Assembly: GCF_900141775.1 (NCBI RefSeq)
Contig: NZ_FSRI01000001.1
Location: 838,251 to 902,250 of the forward strand
From: Salinivibrio sp. ES.052
GTDB lineage: Bacteria > Pseudomonadota > Gammaproteobacteria > Enterobacterales > Vibrionaceae
Direction: 5' to 3'
Length of the DNA stretch: 64,000 bases
Shown: positions 46,532 through 57,488 of the stretch, in pieces
Layout of the letters: each line of letters begins with the position of its first letter
Numbering within the stretch: position 1 is the first letter of the stretch
Notes under the pieces: generated by a model
What the model was told of the DNA's origin: nothing
The model's database searches: none
What the model saw: the letters and a program-made list of their open reading frames with translations, nothing else
Program-made: the position numbers and the translations under genes

Positions 46532-48421
46532 GTTCACTGCCGCATAGGCAGCTTAGAAATCGCCGTCTTGCTTGGCGTTAGGGATACCCTCGTTCACTGC
46601 CGCATAGGCAGCTTAGAAAAACAGGCTCTGGTATTGTTTTTGATTTCGTGTGTTCACTGCCGCATAGGCAGCTTAGAAACGGGCAGCTCTTCGGGTAGTA
46701 CGTTGAAGTAACGTTCACTGCCGCATAGGCAGCTTAGAAACAATGGAGAACACCAAGAACAGCAAGGCGATTGTTCACTGCCGCATAGGCAGCTTAGAAA
46801 AACACAAGGAAAGACAGCCCGACTGTTAGTAAGTTCACTGCCGCATAGGCAGCTTAGAAAGAAGCGCCTCAGCGGCCGCGATTTGTATAGCGGTTCACTG
46901 CCGCATAGGCAGCTTAGAAATGCCTATCGCTGATACTCAGCAATGCCGCAATGTTCACTGCCGCATAGGCAGCTTAGAAATATTTCGTCAGATAAATCCT
47001 CAAACTGCCGCTGTTCACTGCCGCATAGGCAGCTTAGAAATTGGTGACTCTTTTTTTTCTGGGGTGCAATGCGTTCACTGCCGCATAGGCAGCTTAGAAA
47101 ATCTCCTGCAAATACTGATTGGACGCAAATCAGTTCACTGCCGCATAGGCAGCTTAGAAAACAAAAGAAGTGATTGCTCTGGCGAAAGACATGTTCACTG
47201 CCGCATAGGCAGCTTAGAAAGTACGTCTGTTCATTCCATTCGCTGATGTTATGTTCACTGCCGCACAGGCAGCTTAGAAATTTCTCTGTTGGATGTGGGC
47301 GAACTTTTATTGGTTCACTGCCGCACAGGCAGCTTAGAAATCTGTGGGATTTGGTCAAGTGGTGAAGAAAGGGTTCACTGCCGCACAGGCAGCTTAGAAA
47401 AGCCAAAGAGATCCGATCCGCCGCATTGAATTGTTCACTGCCGCACAGGCAGCTTAGAAAGTCAGCACGTAAGGGGTGGCGCTCCCCGGTATGTTCACTG
47501 CCGCACAGGCAGCTTAGAAAGATATGCCATTAGTGCCACATAGATGCAGAAAGTTCACTGCCGCACAGGCAGCTTAGAAATGGTTGATGGCTGGGTGTGC
47601 GACACGATCGTGGTTCACTGCCGCACAGGCAGCTTAGAAAATAAACAAGAAGCTCAGGATTTTTAGAGCCAAGTTCACTGCCGCACAGGCAGCTTAGAAA
47701 TTAGCTAAAAATCGCTTCGTTGTATTTGTTGTGTTCACTGCCGCACAGGCAGCTTAGAAAATTAATCGGCATTGCCAAGGCTTCCAGCGTCAGTTCACTG
47801 CCGCACAGGCAGCTTAGAAATTTGCTGTTTACTGTTTGGAATCGAAGTTGCATGTTCACTGCCGCACAGGCAGCTTAGAAATGCGTTCTCGTCGGTGAGT
47901 TCGCGCAGTGCTGGTTCACTGCCGCACAGGCAGCTTAGAAAACGCGATTGATAGCCATCGCCGCCGCTTTCGGGTTCACTGCCGCACAGGCAGCTTAGAA
48001 AGACGGCCAGACGCCACTGCGTGAGGCCGTATTGTTCACTGCCGCACAGGCAGCTTAGAAATTAACACTCTGGATCAGCTCACCGAACATGACGTTCACT
48101 GCCGCACAGGCAGCTTAGAAAATACACGGCGAGGACGTCAGTGAGCGCAGTGGGTTCACTGCCGCATAGGCAGCTTAGAAAAAAACGTGGCATTGCGTAG
48201 CAAATTCATCGCGGTTCACTGCCGCATAGGCAGCTTAGAAACTTCTCTTACGTTCGATACGCGTATCCAGCGTGTTCACTGCCGCATAGGCAGCTTAGAA
48301 ATGAACATGGCGATCTTTGAGCTGCTTGGACTTGTTCACTGCCGCACAGGCAGCTTAGAAAACTGTGTGAACCTACTACTGTGCCCCGTGAGAGTTCACT
48401 GCCGCATAGGCAACGACGATG
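46532..48421 (+). CRISPR. CRISPR array 3, type I-F, 32 repeats, two repeat variants
   Basis: Thirty-two repeats and 31 spacers, mostly 32 bases, two of 33 (46680-46712 and 47821-47853). The first 12 repeats (46532-47193) have loop GCATA. Repeats 47253-48094 have GCACA. Repeats 48154, 48214 and 48274 have GCATA, 48334 has GCACA, and the last, at 48394, has GCATA and then breaks down to GGCAACGACG. The stem is unchanged. Confidence 0.99.
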
Positions 48422-48791
48422 ACACAAGCCCCAGCACTATGTTGGAGAGGGGACATAGCCAACGGGCGCGCAGTCCGCTTGGCTAATAGATGGTTGACAT
48501 CATACTGGCGCTTGTCCGACCTACGTGAACTTTAACGTCGGTGGTGCCATTGGCGATGCTGCCTGTCTGGCTTTTTCATTAAAATGACTAGATTAATGAC
48601 TCTCTGAGTCACTTAACTTTATGGTTATACATTAATCGTTGCGTTTATTTCTATTGAGTAATCAAAAACTAATTGATATCGAGACTTTTCCTGTCCAGCT
48701 TTTTTTAATTGATGGCGAGAATCTATTCTACGATCAAACGGTAGCGGCATTTTGGTTGATGTTGTCTGTTGTTGAGTGGCAGGAGTTGGGT
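48422..48791. other. array 3 trailer and upstream region of chemoreceptor gene
   Basis: The first 45 bases share ordered blocks with the array 2 trailer. The rest is AT-rich from 48560 onward. The frame stays open upstream of the chemoreceptor start, but no ribosome site supports a longer protein. No other gene seen. Confidence 0.5.
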
Positions 48792-50531
48792 ATGAATATC
48801 AATAACACCATGAAGTTAGTGTTCTTTATTATTGGTGCAGGGATTGTTGTTAGTTTTATAACTATTATTCAACTCAACGGCCTGATGAATAAAGTCGATG
48901 AAATGGCTCAGGTGCGATATGAATCGTATCAAACTGCCGATGAATTAAGGCAAAGCTCTGATGATTTAACCCGTTTGGGTAGAACGTATGTGGTGACGGG
49001 AGATGAAAAGTACGAAAAGATGTACATGGATATCCTCGCTATTCGCAACGGAGAGAAACCTCGCCCTGAAGATTATCACACCATTTATTGGGATTTAGTA
49101 TTAGATTATGGACAAAAGCCAAAACCTGATGGAGAGAAAATCGCGTTAAACCAGCGTATGCAGGCGCTTGGTTTTACGGAGAAAGAGTTTGATTTTCTTA
49201 AAAAAGCCCAGGCTAACTCTGATGGATTGGTGAATATGGAAGTGAAAGCCATGAATGCGGTCAAAGGGCTTTATCCGGACAGTAGCGGTAACTATACCGT
49301 CCGTGGCGAGCCAGATAGGCAAATGGCGATCGACTTGTTACACAGCCCACAATATCACCAAGAAAAAGCAAAGATCATGAAGCCTATCGAGCGTTTTTTT
49401 GTGGCATTGGAAACGCGAACCAATGCGCAATTTAATCAGGCGGCGGCTAGCGTGAAAAAAACCGTTCTCATTGGCAATATTTCGTTGGCCGTTGTGGTTG
49501 TGATTGCTGTACTGGGTTATGTGGTCACCAAGCGTAATGTTGTTAACCCCATTGATAGAATGGCATCTACCCTTAAAAGCGTTGATGACAACTCAGATCT
49601 AACGTTGCGTGTTGATGATAGTAAAAATAATGAAATTGGCACGATTGGTAGCACGGTAAATAAAGTTATCACTAGCTATTCGTCGACCATTGAAAAAATC
49701 AATACTGTTAACCATATGATTTCCCAGATCACAGATAGCTTGGTGAACATCACGGATAAAAACGCTAAGGTGTCGAGCCAGCAGAATCAGGAATTGGAAA
49801 TGGCTGCGACCGCGATGGAAGAAATGACATCTGCATTATCAACGGTCGCGGAAAATACGTCGATGGCGGAAAAATATGCGGGCAATACCGAGCAAGAAAC
49901 TGGTTCGAGTAAAGAGGTGTTTGACAAAACAATGCTAGAATTCGGTAGCTTGGAGACGGAGTTCAAGAAAACCTCGGAAGTCATTCAAGAATTGGCTGAT
50001 GAATCGACCAATGTTGGTAATGTTTTGGACGTGATTAAAGACATCGCTGAGCAAACAAACTTGTTGGCCCTTAATGCGGCTATTGAGGCGGCACGTGCAG
50101 GTGACCAAGGCCGCGGCTTTGCGGTGGTGGCGGATGAAGTTAGATCACTCGCACAGCGCACGCAAAAGTCGGCTGGCGAAATAGAGGAAATGATCGGTGG
50201 TCTGCAAGGTAAAGCCGAGCAGTCGACACAAACTATTCGTATCAATGCTGAAAAGATCTCATCCACGCGTGAGAATATGACCACGGCGAACGACGCCTTG
50301 GGGACAATCAAAGAGTCGGCAATAGAAATACATCGCCTCAATACCTCGATTGCCTCAGCGACCGAAGAGCAGCTGTCTGTCAGTGACGAAATTTCTGGCA
50401 ACTTATCGAATATAAAGAACTTGTCGAGTGACATGAATGAGGCGATTGAGCAATTAGGCCCGATTGTCTCTAACTTGAAAGAGAATGTTGACTCGCTCAG
50501 TGGCGCTATTCGACATATTCGCACGGAATAG
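48792..50531 (+). CDS. methyl-accepting chemotaxis protein, helical-bundle sensor
   Basis: 579-residue chemoreceptor. Membrane segments lie at about 8-28 ([19 protein letters not shown]) and 230-250 ([20 protein letters not shown]). The periplasmic domain between them is mostly helical (about 200 residues), unlike the Cache sensors of the first two receptors. A HAMP region ([15 protein letters not shown]) and the signalling tip [15 protein letters not shown] follow. The ATG at 48792 has AGGAG six bases upstream. First gene after the CRISPR island. Confidence 0.93.
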   Translation: MNINNTMKLVFFIIGAGIVVSFITIIQLNGLMNKVDEMAQVRYESYQTADELRQSSDDLTRLGRTYVVTGDEKYEKMYMDILAIRNGEKPRPEDYHTIYWDLVLDYGQKPKPDGEKIALNQRMQALGFTEKEFDFLKKAQANSDGLVNMEVKAMNAVKGLYPDSSGNYTVRGEPDRQMAIDLLHSPQYHQEKAKIMKPIERFFVALETRTNAQFNQAAASVKKTVLIGNISLAVVVVIAVLGYVVTKRNVVNPIDRMASTLKSVDDNSDLTLRVDDSKNNEIGTIGSTVNKVITSYSSTIEKINTVNHMISQITDSLVNITDKNAKVSSQQNQELEMAATAMEEMTSALSTVAENTSMAEKYAGNTEQETGSSKEVFDKTMLEFGSLETEFKKTSEVIQELADESTNVGNVLDVIKDIAEQTNLLALNAAIEAARAGDQGRGFAVVADEVRSLAQRTQKSAGEIEEMIGGLQGKAEQSTQTIRINAEKISSTRENMTTANDALGTIKESAIEIHRLNTSIASATEEQLSVSDEISGNLSNIKNLSSDMNEAIEQLGPIVSNLKENVDSLSGAIRHIRTE

Positions 50532-50541
50532 CCGCACTTTG

Positions 50542-50570
50542 GGCTGCTTGCCTGGGTCAGGCAAGCAGCC
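50542..50570 (+). terminator. strong hairpin after chemoreceptor gene
   Basis: GGCTGCTTGCCT paired with AGGCAAGCAGCC around a five-base loop, 11 bases past the stop. No T-run, so it may be a Rho-dependent end or an mRNA stabiliser. Confidence 0.6.
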
Positions 50571-50643
50571 ATTCACCCCGAGGGAGTGGGTGTCTATTTA
50601 GAGCGCGCTCTCACGGTCATCTGATTTCTAAGCGGGCGCGAAA

Positions 50644-51543
50644 CTAAACACTCGCGCGTCTTCTAAAGAGGCGATGCCCCATTGCATTGAACAATGCGCC
50701 AGAGACAATCAACCCGCCACCGATATATGTCCAGATCGAGGGCACTTCGTTAAATATCCATACCCCAATTAATGTCGAGAACACGATTTGAATATAGGCG
50801 TAGGCGGAGGCTTGTCCCGCTTGTTGGGTTTGCATCGCTTTAGTTAAGCCGTATTGGCCAACTTGGGTGAAGACGCCGACTAACACCAACAGCAAGGTCA
50901 GTGACAGGCTGGGCAGTACAAAAGACGGCCACATCAGCACGGTGGAAACCGGTAAGGCGATCATCGGGAAATACAAGATGATCACTGAGCTATCTTCGGT
51001 GCGACTGAGTTTGCGCACAATCACATAGGCAATCGAGCTGCCGAATGCGCCCATTAACGCCACTACTACGCTAAAGGTAGGAAGCGCATCGTCAATGGAT
51101 GCATTGAGGTTAGGTTGCACCATGATATAGAGCCCGGTTAAACACAGAGCGATACACACTAACGTCGCCCCTTGTAAACGCTCTTTGAGCAGCACGAGCC
51201 CTAGGATGGCGGTAAATACTGGGTGGGTGTATTGCAACACGGTGGCTTCGGCGAGTGGCAGTGTCGTTACCGCATAATACACACACATTAATGCCATAGT
51301 TCCCAACACACCGCGCAATAAAAGTAGCGGTTTGTTGTTGCCCCAAGGCGATAGGCCTTTGCGTCTGACATCGGTGTAGCTAATGATTAGCGAGACCAAG
51401 GCTCGCGATGCCACAATCTCAAACACAGGGATGCCGTTGAGGCTCACGTATTTTACACAGGCCGACATGAGCGCGAACCCGAGTGCGGAGAGCAGCATAT
51501 AGCGGATCCCTATCGGGATAGAAGACATAGAGAAGGCAGGCAT
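50644..51543 (-). CDS. EamA-family (DMT) transporter
   Basis: 299-residue permease with ten hydrophobic segments in two EamA repeats: YMLLSALGFALMSACVKYVS at the start, then LPLAEATVLQYTHPVFTAIL, a signature stretch of the family. The second repeat begins near SVVVALMGAFGSSIAYVIV. Substrate unknown. Distinct from the DMT protein at 20478-21377. Confidence 0.9.
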   Translation of the reverse strand: MPAFSMSSIPIGIRYMLLSALGFALMSACVKYVSLNGIPVFEIVASRALVSLIISYTDVRRKGLSPWGNNKPLLLLRGVLGTMALMCVYYAVTTLPLAEATVLQYTHPVFTAILGLVLLKERLQGATLVCIALCLTGLYIMVQPNLNASIDDALPTFSVVVALMGAFGSSIAYVIVRKLSRTEDSSVIILYFPMIALPVSTVLMWPSFVLPSLSLTLLLVLVGVFTQVGQYGLTKAMQTQQAGQASAYAYIQIVFSTLIGVWIFNEVPSIWTYIGGGLIVSGALFNAMGHRLFRRRASV

Positions 51544-51611
51544 AATTAAACGGGCTTAGAACAACAAGGCGGTTATGATAACGCGTCTCGGTACTTTTTG
51601 CTTGAGGCTTT

Positions 51612-51645
51612 GCTAAATAAACACGCGACCCTCAAGGCCGCGTGT
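51612..51645 (-). terminator. terminator of DUF2780 gene
   Basis: On the minus strand, ACACGCGGCC...GGGTCGCGTGT is followed by TTTATTTAG. Confidence 0.7.
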
Positions 51646-51662
51646 GGAAAGCGAGTGTGAGG

Positions 51663-52148
51663 TTAGGGCCAAAGTTGGGTAAGGGAACTGAGCAACCCTT
51701 GGCTGGCACCTTGTTGACCAAGGTAATCAAGCACAACCGGCACAAATTGCTGCAAGGTTGCCGCATCAATCCCCAGCTTTTCAGCCACGCTATACAGGCT
51801 GCTGAGTGAGCTGATGTTATCACCGAGACCACTGTCACCGAGTAATGAAGACAGTGAACTTAAATCGGGACGGAGACTGGCAAGTTCTTGTTGGTTGTTA
51901 CCGGTGAGGTTATTGGCTGCCATGGCTAACAACGCACTGGCGCCACCGGCGGCTTGCGTTGAGCTTACATCCACTTGGTCGGTAATTGACTGGACAAGGG
52001 GAGACTGACTGGCTTGGTCATCCGCGAATTGGGTCGCCATTTGCGTCATCACATCAGTGGTTTTATCGCCCTGGCCGAACAGTGCGTAGCTTGGGGTTGC
52101 GAAAAGAAGGCTTGAGAGGGTGAGAAGTGTCGCCGTGTATTTCATCAT
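51663..52148 (-). CDS. DUF2780 exported protein
   Basis: 161 residues with a signal peptide (YTATLLTLSSLLFATPSYA). The body is DUF2780-like: helices rich in Ser, Leu and Gln (LASLRPDLSSLSSLLGDSG, YSVAEKLGIDAATLQQFVPV, VLDYLGQQGASQGLLSSL). The family is common in Vibrionaceae and of unknown function. Of the three nearby ATGs, 52148 is best placed behind GGA; 52154 would overlap its own site. Confidence 0.8.
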   Translation of the reverse strand: MMKYTATLLTLSSLLFATPSYALFGQGDKTTDVMTQMATQFADDQASQSPLVQSITDQVDVSSTQAAGGASALLAMAANNLTGNNQQELASLRPDLSSLSSLLGDSGLGDNISSLSSLYSVAEKLGIDAATLQQFVPVVLDYLGQQGASQGLLSSLTQLWP

Positions 52149-52248
52149 GATCATCCATTAAGCAAAAAAGAAAACCGTGATCTAGGTATAGCGAGGATTG
52201 CCGCTGAAAGAAAGCTTCTCAGCGGCAAAGCTTTATAGAGTCTCAGGA

Positions 52249-53853
52249 TTAAGCCACGGCACGGACTTTGTCTAAGTGAGCGAGGTACTCATCGTAACTG
52301 CCGTTAAAGTGGATCAACTGTTGGTCTTTGATCTCAATAATGTCGGTCGCTAATGAGGAAACAAATTCACGGTCGTGGCTGACAAAAATTAAGGTGCCAG
52401 GGAATTGTTCTAGCCCTTTATTGAGTGACTCAATCGCTTCCATATCCATGTGGTTGGTCGGTTCGTCCATCACAATCACATTGATATCTTGCATCATCAG
52501 CTTGCCGAACATCAGGCGGTTTTTCTCGCCCCCTGAGCAGCTTTTGGCTTTTTTGTTCACATCATCCGCTGAGAACAGAAGACGACCCAAAATGCCACGA
52601 ACAATCAAATCATCATGCTTGGCGGTGCGCCACTGAGACATCCACTCAAATACGGTGAGATCGTTATCAAACTCGGCACTGTTGTCTTGTGCACAGTAAC
52701 CAATTGCGGCGTTTTCTGACCATTTGATCGTGCCTTCACTTTGCTCAAGCTCGCTTACTAAACAACGGAGCAGCGTCGTTTTACCCACACCGTTTTCGCC
52801 AATGATCGCCAGGCGCGATCCGGCTTCAAGCAAAAAGTGACCATTTTTAAATAAAGGTGCCTCGTCAAAGGTATGGCCAACTTCGCGTAATTCGACGGCT
52901 TGGCGATGCAGCTTTTTGCTTTCCGTAAATTGGATGTAAGGATGCACACGGCTAGATGCTTTGACTTCATCAAGTTGGATTTTTTCCATGCGTTTCGCAC
53001 GAGAGCTGGCCTGTTTGGCTTTGGAGGCATTGGCCCCAAAACGGTTAACAAAGTCTTGCAGCTCACTGAGCTCGGCTTCTTTTTTGGCGTTACTCGACAG
53101 CAATTGCTCGCGAGCCAAGCTGGACGCCGCGACAAAGTCATCATAGTTGCCCGGATACACACGCAGCTCCCCAAAGTCGATGTCGGCCATGTGTGTGCAC
53201 GTGGCGTTGAGGAAGTGGCGATCGTGCGAAATAATAATCATGGTGCACTGACGCTGTTGCAGCTCACCGGCCAACCAGTTGATGGTATGAATATCCAAGT
53301 TGTTGGTCGGCTCGTCCAACAGCAAAATATCAGGGTTCGCAAACAGGGCTTGGGCAAGCAGCACCCGTAATTTCCAGCCCGGCGCGACTTGCGACATCAG
53401 GCCAAAGTGCAGCTCTTCGGCAATACCCGCTTGTAGCAGAATATCGCCCGCGCGGCTCTCGGCGGTGTAACCGTCCATTTCGGCGAACTGGCTTTCTAGT
53501 TCAGCCACGGCCATGCCGTCTTCTTCGCTCATTTCTGGCAGAGAATAAATGCGCTCACGTTCTTGTTTGATTTCCCACAGTTTGCGATCGCCCATCATTA
53601 CAGCATCAATCACTGAATATTGCTCGTAGGCAAATTGGTCTTGGCTGAGTTCACCCAAGGTTTGCCCAGGAGTAATAGACACATTGCCTGCGGTCGGAGT
53701 GAGCGCGCCACTCATGATTTTCATCAACGTGGATTTGCCACAGCCGTTGGCTCCGATCAATCCGTAGCGGTTACCGTTACCAAATTTGGCAGAGATGTTT
53801 TCGAATAGCGGCTCGGCACCAAACTGCATGGTGATATTGGCGATTGAAATCAA
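52249..53853 (-). CDS. ybiT: ABC-F family ATPase YbiT
   Basis: 534-residue soluble protein with two ABC cassettes and no membrane part. It acts on ribosomes as a translation factor. The first Walker A is GANGCGKST (about residues 35-43), the first Walker [14 protein letters not shown]. The linker is charged and helical (about 250-310). The second Walker A is GENGVGKTT, the second signature CSGGEKNRL, and the second Walker [15 protein letters not shown]. The first cassette has [13 protein letters not shown] in place of a standard LSGGQ, as in E. coli YbiT. Start ATG at 53853. Single gene. Confidence 0.95.
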   Translation of the reverse strand: MISIANITMQFGAEPLFENISAKFGNGNRYGLIGANGCGKSTLMKIMSGALTPTAGNVSITPGQTLGELSQDQFAYEQYSVIDAVMMGDRKLWEIKQERERIYSLPEMSEEDGMAVAELESQFAEMDGYTAESRAGDILLQAGIAEELHFGLMSQVAPGWKLRVLLAQALFANPDILLLDEPTNNLDIHTINWLAGELQQRQCTMIIISHDRHFLNATCTHMADIDFGELRVYPGNYDDFVAASSLAREQLLSSNAKKEAELSELQDFVNRFGANASKAKQASSRAKRMEKIQLDEVKASSRVHPYIQFTESKKLHRQAVELREVGHTFDEAPLFKNGHFLLEAGSRLAIIGENGVGKTTLLRCLVSELEQSEGTIKWSENAAIGYCAQDNSAEFDNDLTVFEWMSQWRTAKHDDLIVRGILGRLLFSADDVNKKAKSCSGGEKNRLMFGKLMMQDINVIVMDEPTNHMDMEAIESLNKGLEQFPGTLIFVSHDREFVSSLATDIIEIKDQQLIHFNGSYDEYLAHLDKVRAVA

Positions 53854-54000
53854 AAGACGTTCCTAGCGAATGTGCTCAACCAGGGCGCGTAGTCATGCCA
53901 ACAAAGCAACTGACTCACGGCCAAGAGAAGAAAGTGTAAAGATAAATATGACTGAGCGGGCATTGTACAGAAGTGTGATGGAATTAACAGATTAACCTGA

Positions 54001-54030
54001 ATAAACCAAGGCCAGCGATGCTGGCCTTGG
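54001..54030 (-). terminator. terminator of carboxypeptidase gene
   Basis: CCAAGGCCAGC/GCTGGCCTTGG perfect stem, minus strand followed by TTTATT. Confidence 0.8.
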
Positions 54031-54043
54031 GGATGCTGTGAGC

Positions 54044-55531
54044 TTACAAATACCGCCCTTGAATATACTCGCGAAAGTGGGCGGGGTTGAGGGTTTCGCC
54101 GGTGGCATCTTTGAGTAGGTTATCGGTTGAGGTGGTGCTGGCGCGTTGCCAGATATGTTGGGACAGCCAATCAAAAATCGGTGACAGGTTGCCGCTGGCG
54201 ATAATGCCGTCCACATCCAGTTGCTGACGCATGGTTTGCATCAACTGCGCGGCATAGAGGGCACCCAAGGTATAGGTAGGGAAGTAGCCAAAGCTGCCAT
54301 CAGTCCAGTGGATATCTTGCATGCAGCCGTTTTTAAAGTCGCCAGCAGTGCTCAGCCCAAGGTACTGCTGCATTTCAGTGTCCCAGCGCTCAGGGATATG
54401 GTCAACGTCCATTTTGCCACTGATAAGATCGCGCTCAATGTCGTAACGCAGCATAATGTGCGCGGGATAAGTGACTTCGTCGGCATCGACGCGGATATAG
54501 CCAGGTGATACCTGAGTGAGCACGCGGTGGAGGTTTTCGACCTGAAACGCGGGATCGTCTTGGCGGTTAAAGGCTTGTTTGGCTTGCTGACAGATTAATG
54601 TGGCGAAGGATGCACTACGAGCGAGTTGCATTTCAAAGAACAAGCTTTGGCTTTCATGCACCCCCATTGAGCGCGCCTGACCAACGGGTAAATCTGCAAG
54701 TGCTTCAGGCAGCCCCTGTTGATAGCGTGCATGGCCGGTTTCGTGGATCACGCCCATTAATGCCGAAGTAAAGTCTTGCTCATCATAGCGGGTGGTAATG
54801 CGCACATCAGTCGGCACGCCGCCACAAAATGGATGCGTGCTGATATCGAGCCGACCATGGGCAAAGCTAAACCCAAGCTGCTTCATGATTTGCTCGCCTA
54901 ACGCCTTTTGTTGGGCTTGAGGGAAGGGGCCATTAGGCGTGATGATTGACTGCTTGGTTTGCTTATCGACCACCGCTTGAATGGTCTCCGGTAGCCATTG
55001 TTTTAATGCACCAAACACGTCATCGATACGCTCAGTAGTCATTCCCGGCTCATATAAATCAAGCAAGGCATCATACGGGCTACACAGTTTTTCGTCGGCG
55101 CGAATATGAGCTTCTTCGCGCGCGAGGGCGACCACTTCTTTTAAGTTTTTGGCGAAGCCTTGCCAGTCGTTTTCTTGGCGCTGCTGTCGCCAAGCATGCT
55201 CGCATTTGGCCCCCGCTAAGGATTTGGCTTTGACTAGGGTATCGGGTAACACGCTGGCCTTTCGCCACTCGCGCTTCATCTCTTCTAAACTGGCGTGTTG
55301 CGTCGTTGTCAGTGACGAGGACTTTGAGTCCACGTCCGCAAACCAATCACCCAGCTCAGGTTGGGTCAGTTGTTGGTGACAGTAAAGGGCGAGTTCTGCC
55401 ATGGCATCGGCACGGGCGTTGTTGCCGCCATCCGGCATCATGGTGGCTTGATCCCAACCACAGATTGCGGCAAGGTGCTGAAAATGTGACAGGCGCTTAA
55501 AATGTGCTTCCAGCTTATCGAGTGGTTCCAT
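54044..55531 (-). CDS. M32 family metallocarboxypeptidase
   Basis: 495-residue zinc carboxypeptidase (thermostable carboxypeptidase Taq type), cytosolic, trimming C-terminal residues from peptides. Zinc site HETGH in GVIHETGHARYQQGLP. Other family features are HPFCGGVPTDVRITTRYDEQ, then SMGVHESQSLFFE, then DEVTYPAHIMLRYDIE. Length fits the family (about 495). The ATG at 55531 follows AAGGAAG; the frame runs on to 55600 without a better site. Confidence 0.95.
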   Translation of the reverse strand: MEPLDKLEAHFKRLSHFQHLAAICGWDQATMMPDGGNNARADAMAELALYCHQQLTQPELGDWFADVDSKSSSLTTTQHASLEEMKREWRKASVLPDTLVKAKSLAGAKCEHAWRQQRQENDWQGFAKNLKEVVALAREEAHIRADEKLCSPYDALLDLYEPGMTTERIDDVFGALKQWLPETIQAVVDKQTKQSIITPNGPFPQAQQKALGEQIMKQLGFSFAHGRLDISTHPFCGGVPTDVRITTRYDEQDFTSALMGVIHETGHARYQQGLPEALADLPVGQARSMGVHESQSLFFEMQLARSASFATLICQQAKQAFNRQDDPAFQVENLHRVLTQVSPGYIRVDADEVTYPAHIMLRYDIERDLISGKMDVDHIPERWDTEMQQYLGLSTAGDFKNGCMQDIHWTDGSFGYFPTYTLGALYAAQLMQTMRQQLDVDGIIASGNLSPIFDWLSQHIWQRASTTSTDNLLKDATGETLNPAHFREYIQGRYL

Positions 55532-55641
55532 TATCACTTCCTTGTTGACAACACTGCCGGATATTCTGGCAATTTGAGTGAGAAAAGCAAGGCAGCCCAT
55601 TAGGTTCTGCTAACTAATGCAATGAAGGAGTATGCAACGTC

Positions 55642-56220
55642 ATGTATCTATTTGGATACGGAAGTTTAATGAATCCGGCCTCACGGGCACTGACCGGCGA
55701 GTCAGGGTGGGCGTGTCCGGTCACCGTGACAGGGTTAAGCCGTCACTGGAGCAATGTCAGTGAGGCGTTTATTTCGCCTCTGGTGGTGCTAGAGGGCGAG
55801 GGAGAGTGCAATGGGGTGTTGGTGAGCATCAACCCAGAGTCACTGCCCGATTTTGATCGCCGTGAGGCGGGTTATCAGCGTTTACAGTTAGCCGAATCAA
55901 ATATAGCTTTGCCTGAAGACGTTGCCCTTGATGGTCCCGTGTTCGTTTACGTCGCAGATAGACAACGTGCCCCTGATGTAGACAAACCCATTGCGCAATC
56001 TTATGTGGATACAGTCATGGCAGGATGTCTACGCTATTCAACGGACTTTGCTCGCGCCTTTTTAACCACCACTCAGGGGTGGGAAAGCGCCTATCACAAT
56101 GACCGCTCAGCGCCAAGATATCCACGGGTGGCGGGCGTGAGTGATCAAGACAGAATCGAAATTGATCGTTTGATGCAAGCCCATTTGCAAGGCTTTGCCG
56201 CTCCCGCGGCTAATCAATGA
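55642..56220 (+). CDS. gamma-glutamylcyclotransferase-like protein
   Basis: 192 residues of the GGCT/AIG2-like fold. The substrate-binding loop YGSL is at FGYGSLMNPASRAL, and the acid residue region is EGECNGVLVSINPE followed by FDRREAGYQRL. These enzymes release pyroglutamate from gamma-glutamyl amines or glutathione. The exact substrate is uncertain. AAGGAG site before the ATG. The stop is 10 bases before the inserted IS element. Confidence 0.85.
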   Translation: MYLFGYGSLMNPASRALTGESGWACPVTVTGLSRHWSNVSEAFISPLVVLEGEGECNGVLVSINPESLPDFDRREAGYQRLQLAESNIALPEDVALDGPVFVYVADRQRAPDVDKPIAQSYVDTVMAGCLRYSTDFARAFLTTTQGWESAYHNDRSAPRYPRVAGVSDQDRIEIDRLMQAHLQGFAAPAANQ

Positions 56221-56259
56221 TTCATTGTGATGTCCCGTCCTAATATAGGTTGACAGTTT

Positions 56260-57027
56260 TTAGGCCAGCTCCAGTAGCTGGCCTTTTTTATTATGCACCT
56301 GATTGGGGGTTGCCATACTTAAACTTAGGTGCGGTCTCATTTCGTTGTATATCGCTATCGATTCTTTTACCAGTATTTTAAGCTCTGTCAGTGTCTTACA
56401 CCGGTACAGTAAAAACTCATGCTTCAGTATGCCATTGACTCTTTCCGCTAACGCGTTTTGGTAGCAATCATAACCATCCGTCATCGACGGCTGGATTTGA
56501 CTCTCCTGTAGCGCACTCTGATAAACGGCTGAGCAGTATTGCGAACCTCGGTCTGAGTGATGTACCGCATTGCCGATATAGCGCTTATCTTTGACGGCCA
56601 TTTTCAGCGCTTTCACTACATTGTCGACTTTCATATCTTCGCTAACGTGATGACCCACTATCTTGCGTGAGTTGGCATCGGTCACCAGTGACAGATAGTG
56701 CACACCTTGGTCTGATTCAACATAAGTGATGTCGCTGACCAGTACATGCGCAGCATCATGCAGTCCGTCTTCTTTTAGCAGGTTAGGATGCTTCTTCATC
56801 CAGTGCTTACTACACGTAGTTTTTGTGTAGCTTTTCTTGGGTTTAACCAGTAAGCCTTCGCTTCTCAGATAGCTAAAAAACCCGTCTCGCCCTAGCTTAA
56901 TTTCGTGTTCAACTAGCTTGGGCTTTACCAACGCGTAGAGCTTACGCGCCCCTAACCTCGGCATATACTTACGCCAGTATTGGACCCAGTCTCTGATGAT
57001 TGATAGTTCAGCTCTTCGGCTTTCCAT
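56260..57027 (-). CDS. IS3-family transposase OrfB (DDE integrase core)
   Basis: 255 residues from the first ATG. The DDE catalytic residues are in LVSDITYVES (Asp), HHSDRGSQY (Asp) and NALAERVNGILKH (Glu). The N-terminal HTH_21-type part is PRLGARKLYALVKPKL. Normal synthesis is probably as an OrfAB fusion: the open frame runs upstream to about 57097 (KLAAACRATGISRQGVYQAV), in the -1 frame relative to orfA, so the ATG start given is a minimum. Confidence 0.93.
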   Translation of the reverse strand: MESRRAELSIIRDWVQYWRKYMPRLGARKLYALVKPKLVEHEIKLGRDGFFSYLRSEGLLVKPKKSYTKTTCSKHWMKKHPNLLKEDGLHDAAHVLVSDITYVESDQGVHYLSLVTDANSRKIVGHHVSEDMKVDNVVKALKMAVKDKRYIGNAVHHSDRGSQYCSAVYQSALQESQIQPSMTDGYDCYQNALAERVNGILKHEFLLYRCKTLTELKILVKESIAIYNEMRPHLSLSMATPNQVHNKKGQLLELA

Positions 57028-57092
57028 TCGAGCAACGGCTTGATAGACACCTTGCCGAGAAATGCCTGTGGCACGACATGCCGCCGCTAACT

Positions 57093-57488
57093 TTATTTTA
57101 CTTTTGGCTTTGGCTTGCCAGATGTACCGGATAAGTACTTTTTTCTGAGGCCGGCTCCGTACTCATTGTCCATGATATCGACCATACCATTGAGGATTTG
57201 GTTACGCAGTTTCTCTTCGGCTAACTCACGCTCAAGGCGCTTGATAGTTTCGGATGGGGTTTCTTTTGAATGTGGCATAAGGGGATGCTGAAATGGCTTC
57301 GACCAATCGAGTCTACCATGTTTTCTGAGCCAGACGAGTACCGTTGAGCGGCCCTGAATGCCAAAACGGGCTTGAGCTTGTTTGTACGTCATTTCGCCTT
57401 TTTCAACACGCTCTACAACGCCTAATTTAAAGGCTAAGGTGTAATCACGTTGCGTGCGCTTACGGCTTGAATTACTTGATGTTGTCAT
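57093..57488 (-). CDS. IS3-family transposase OrfA (helix-turn-helix)
   Basis: 131 residues. The helix-turn-helix MTYKQAQARFGIQGRSTVLV binds the IS ends. A leucine-zipper-like coil (ETIKRLERELAEEKLRNQIL) follows. It ends at a GTA AAA TAA sequence, where a -1 slip leads into the orfB frame. The slippery run is only four A residues, shorter than the classic A6G of this family. Confidence 0.9.
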   Translation of the reverse strand: MTTSSNSSRKRTQRDYTLAFKLGVVERVEKGEMTYKQAQARFGIQGRSTVLVWLRKHGRLDWSKPFQHPLMPHSKETPSETIKRLERELAEEKLRNQILNGMVDIMDNEYGAGLRKKYLSGTSGKPKPKVK

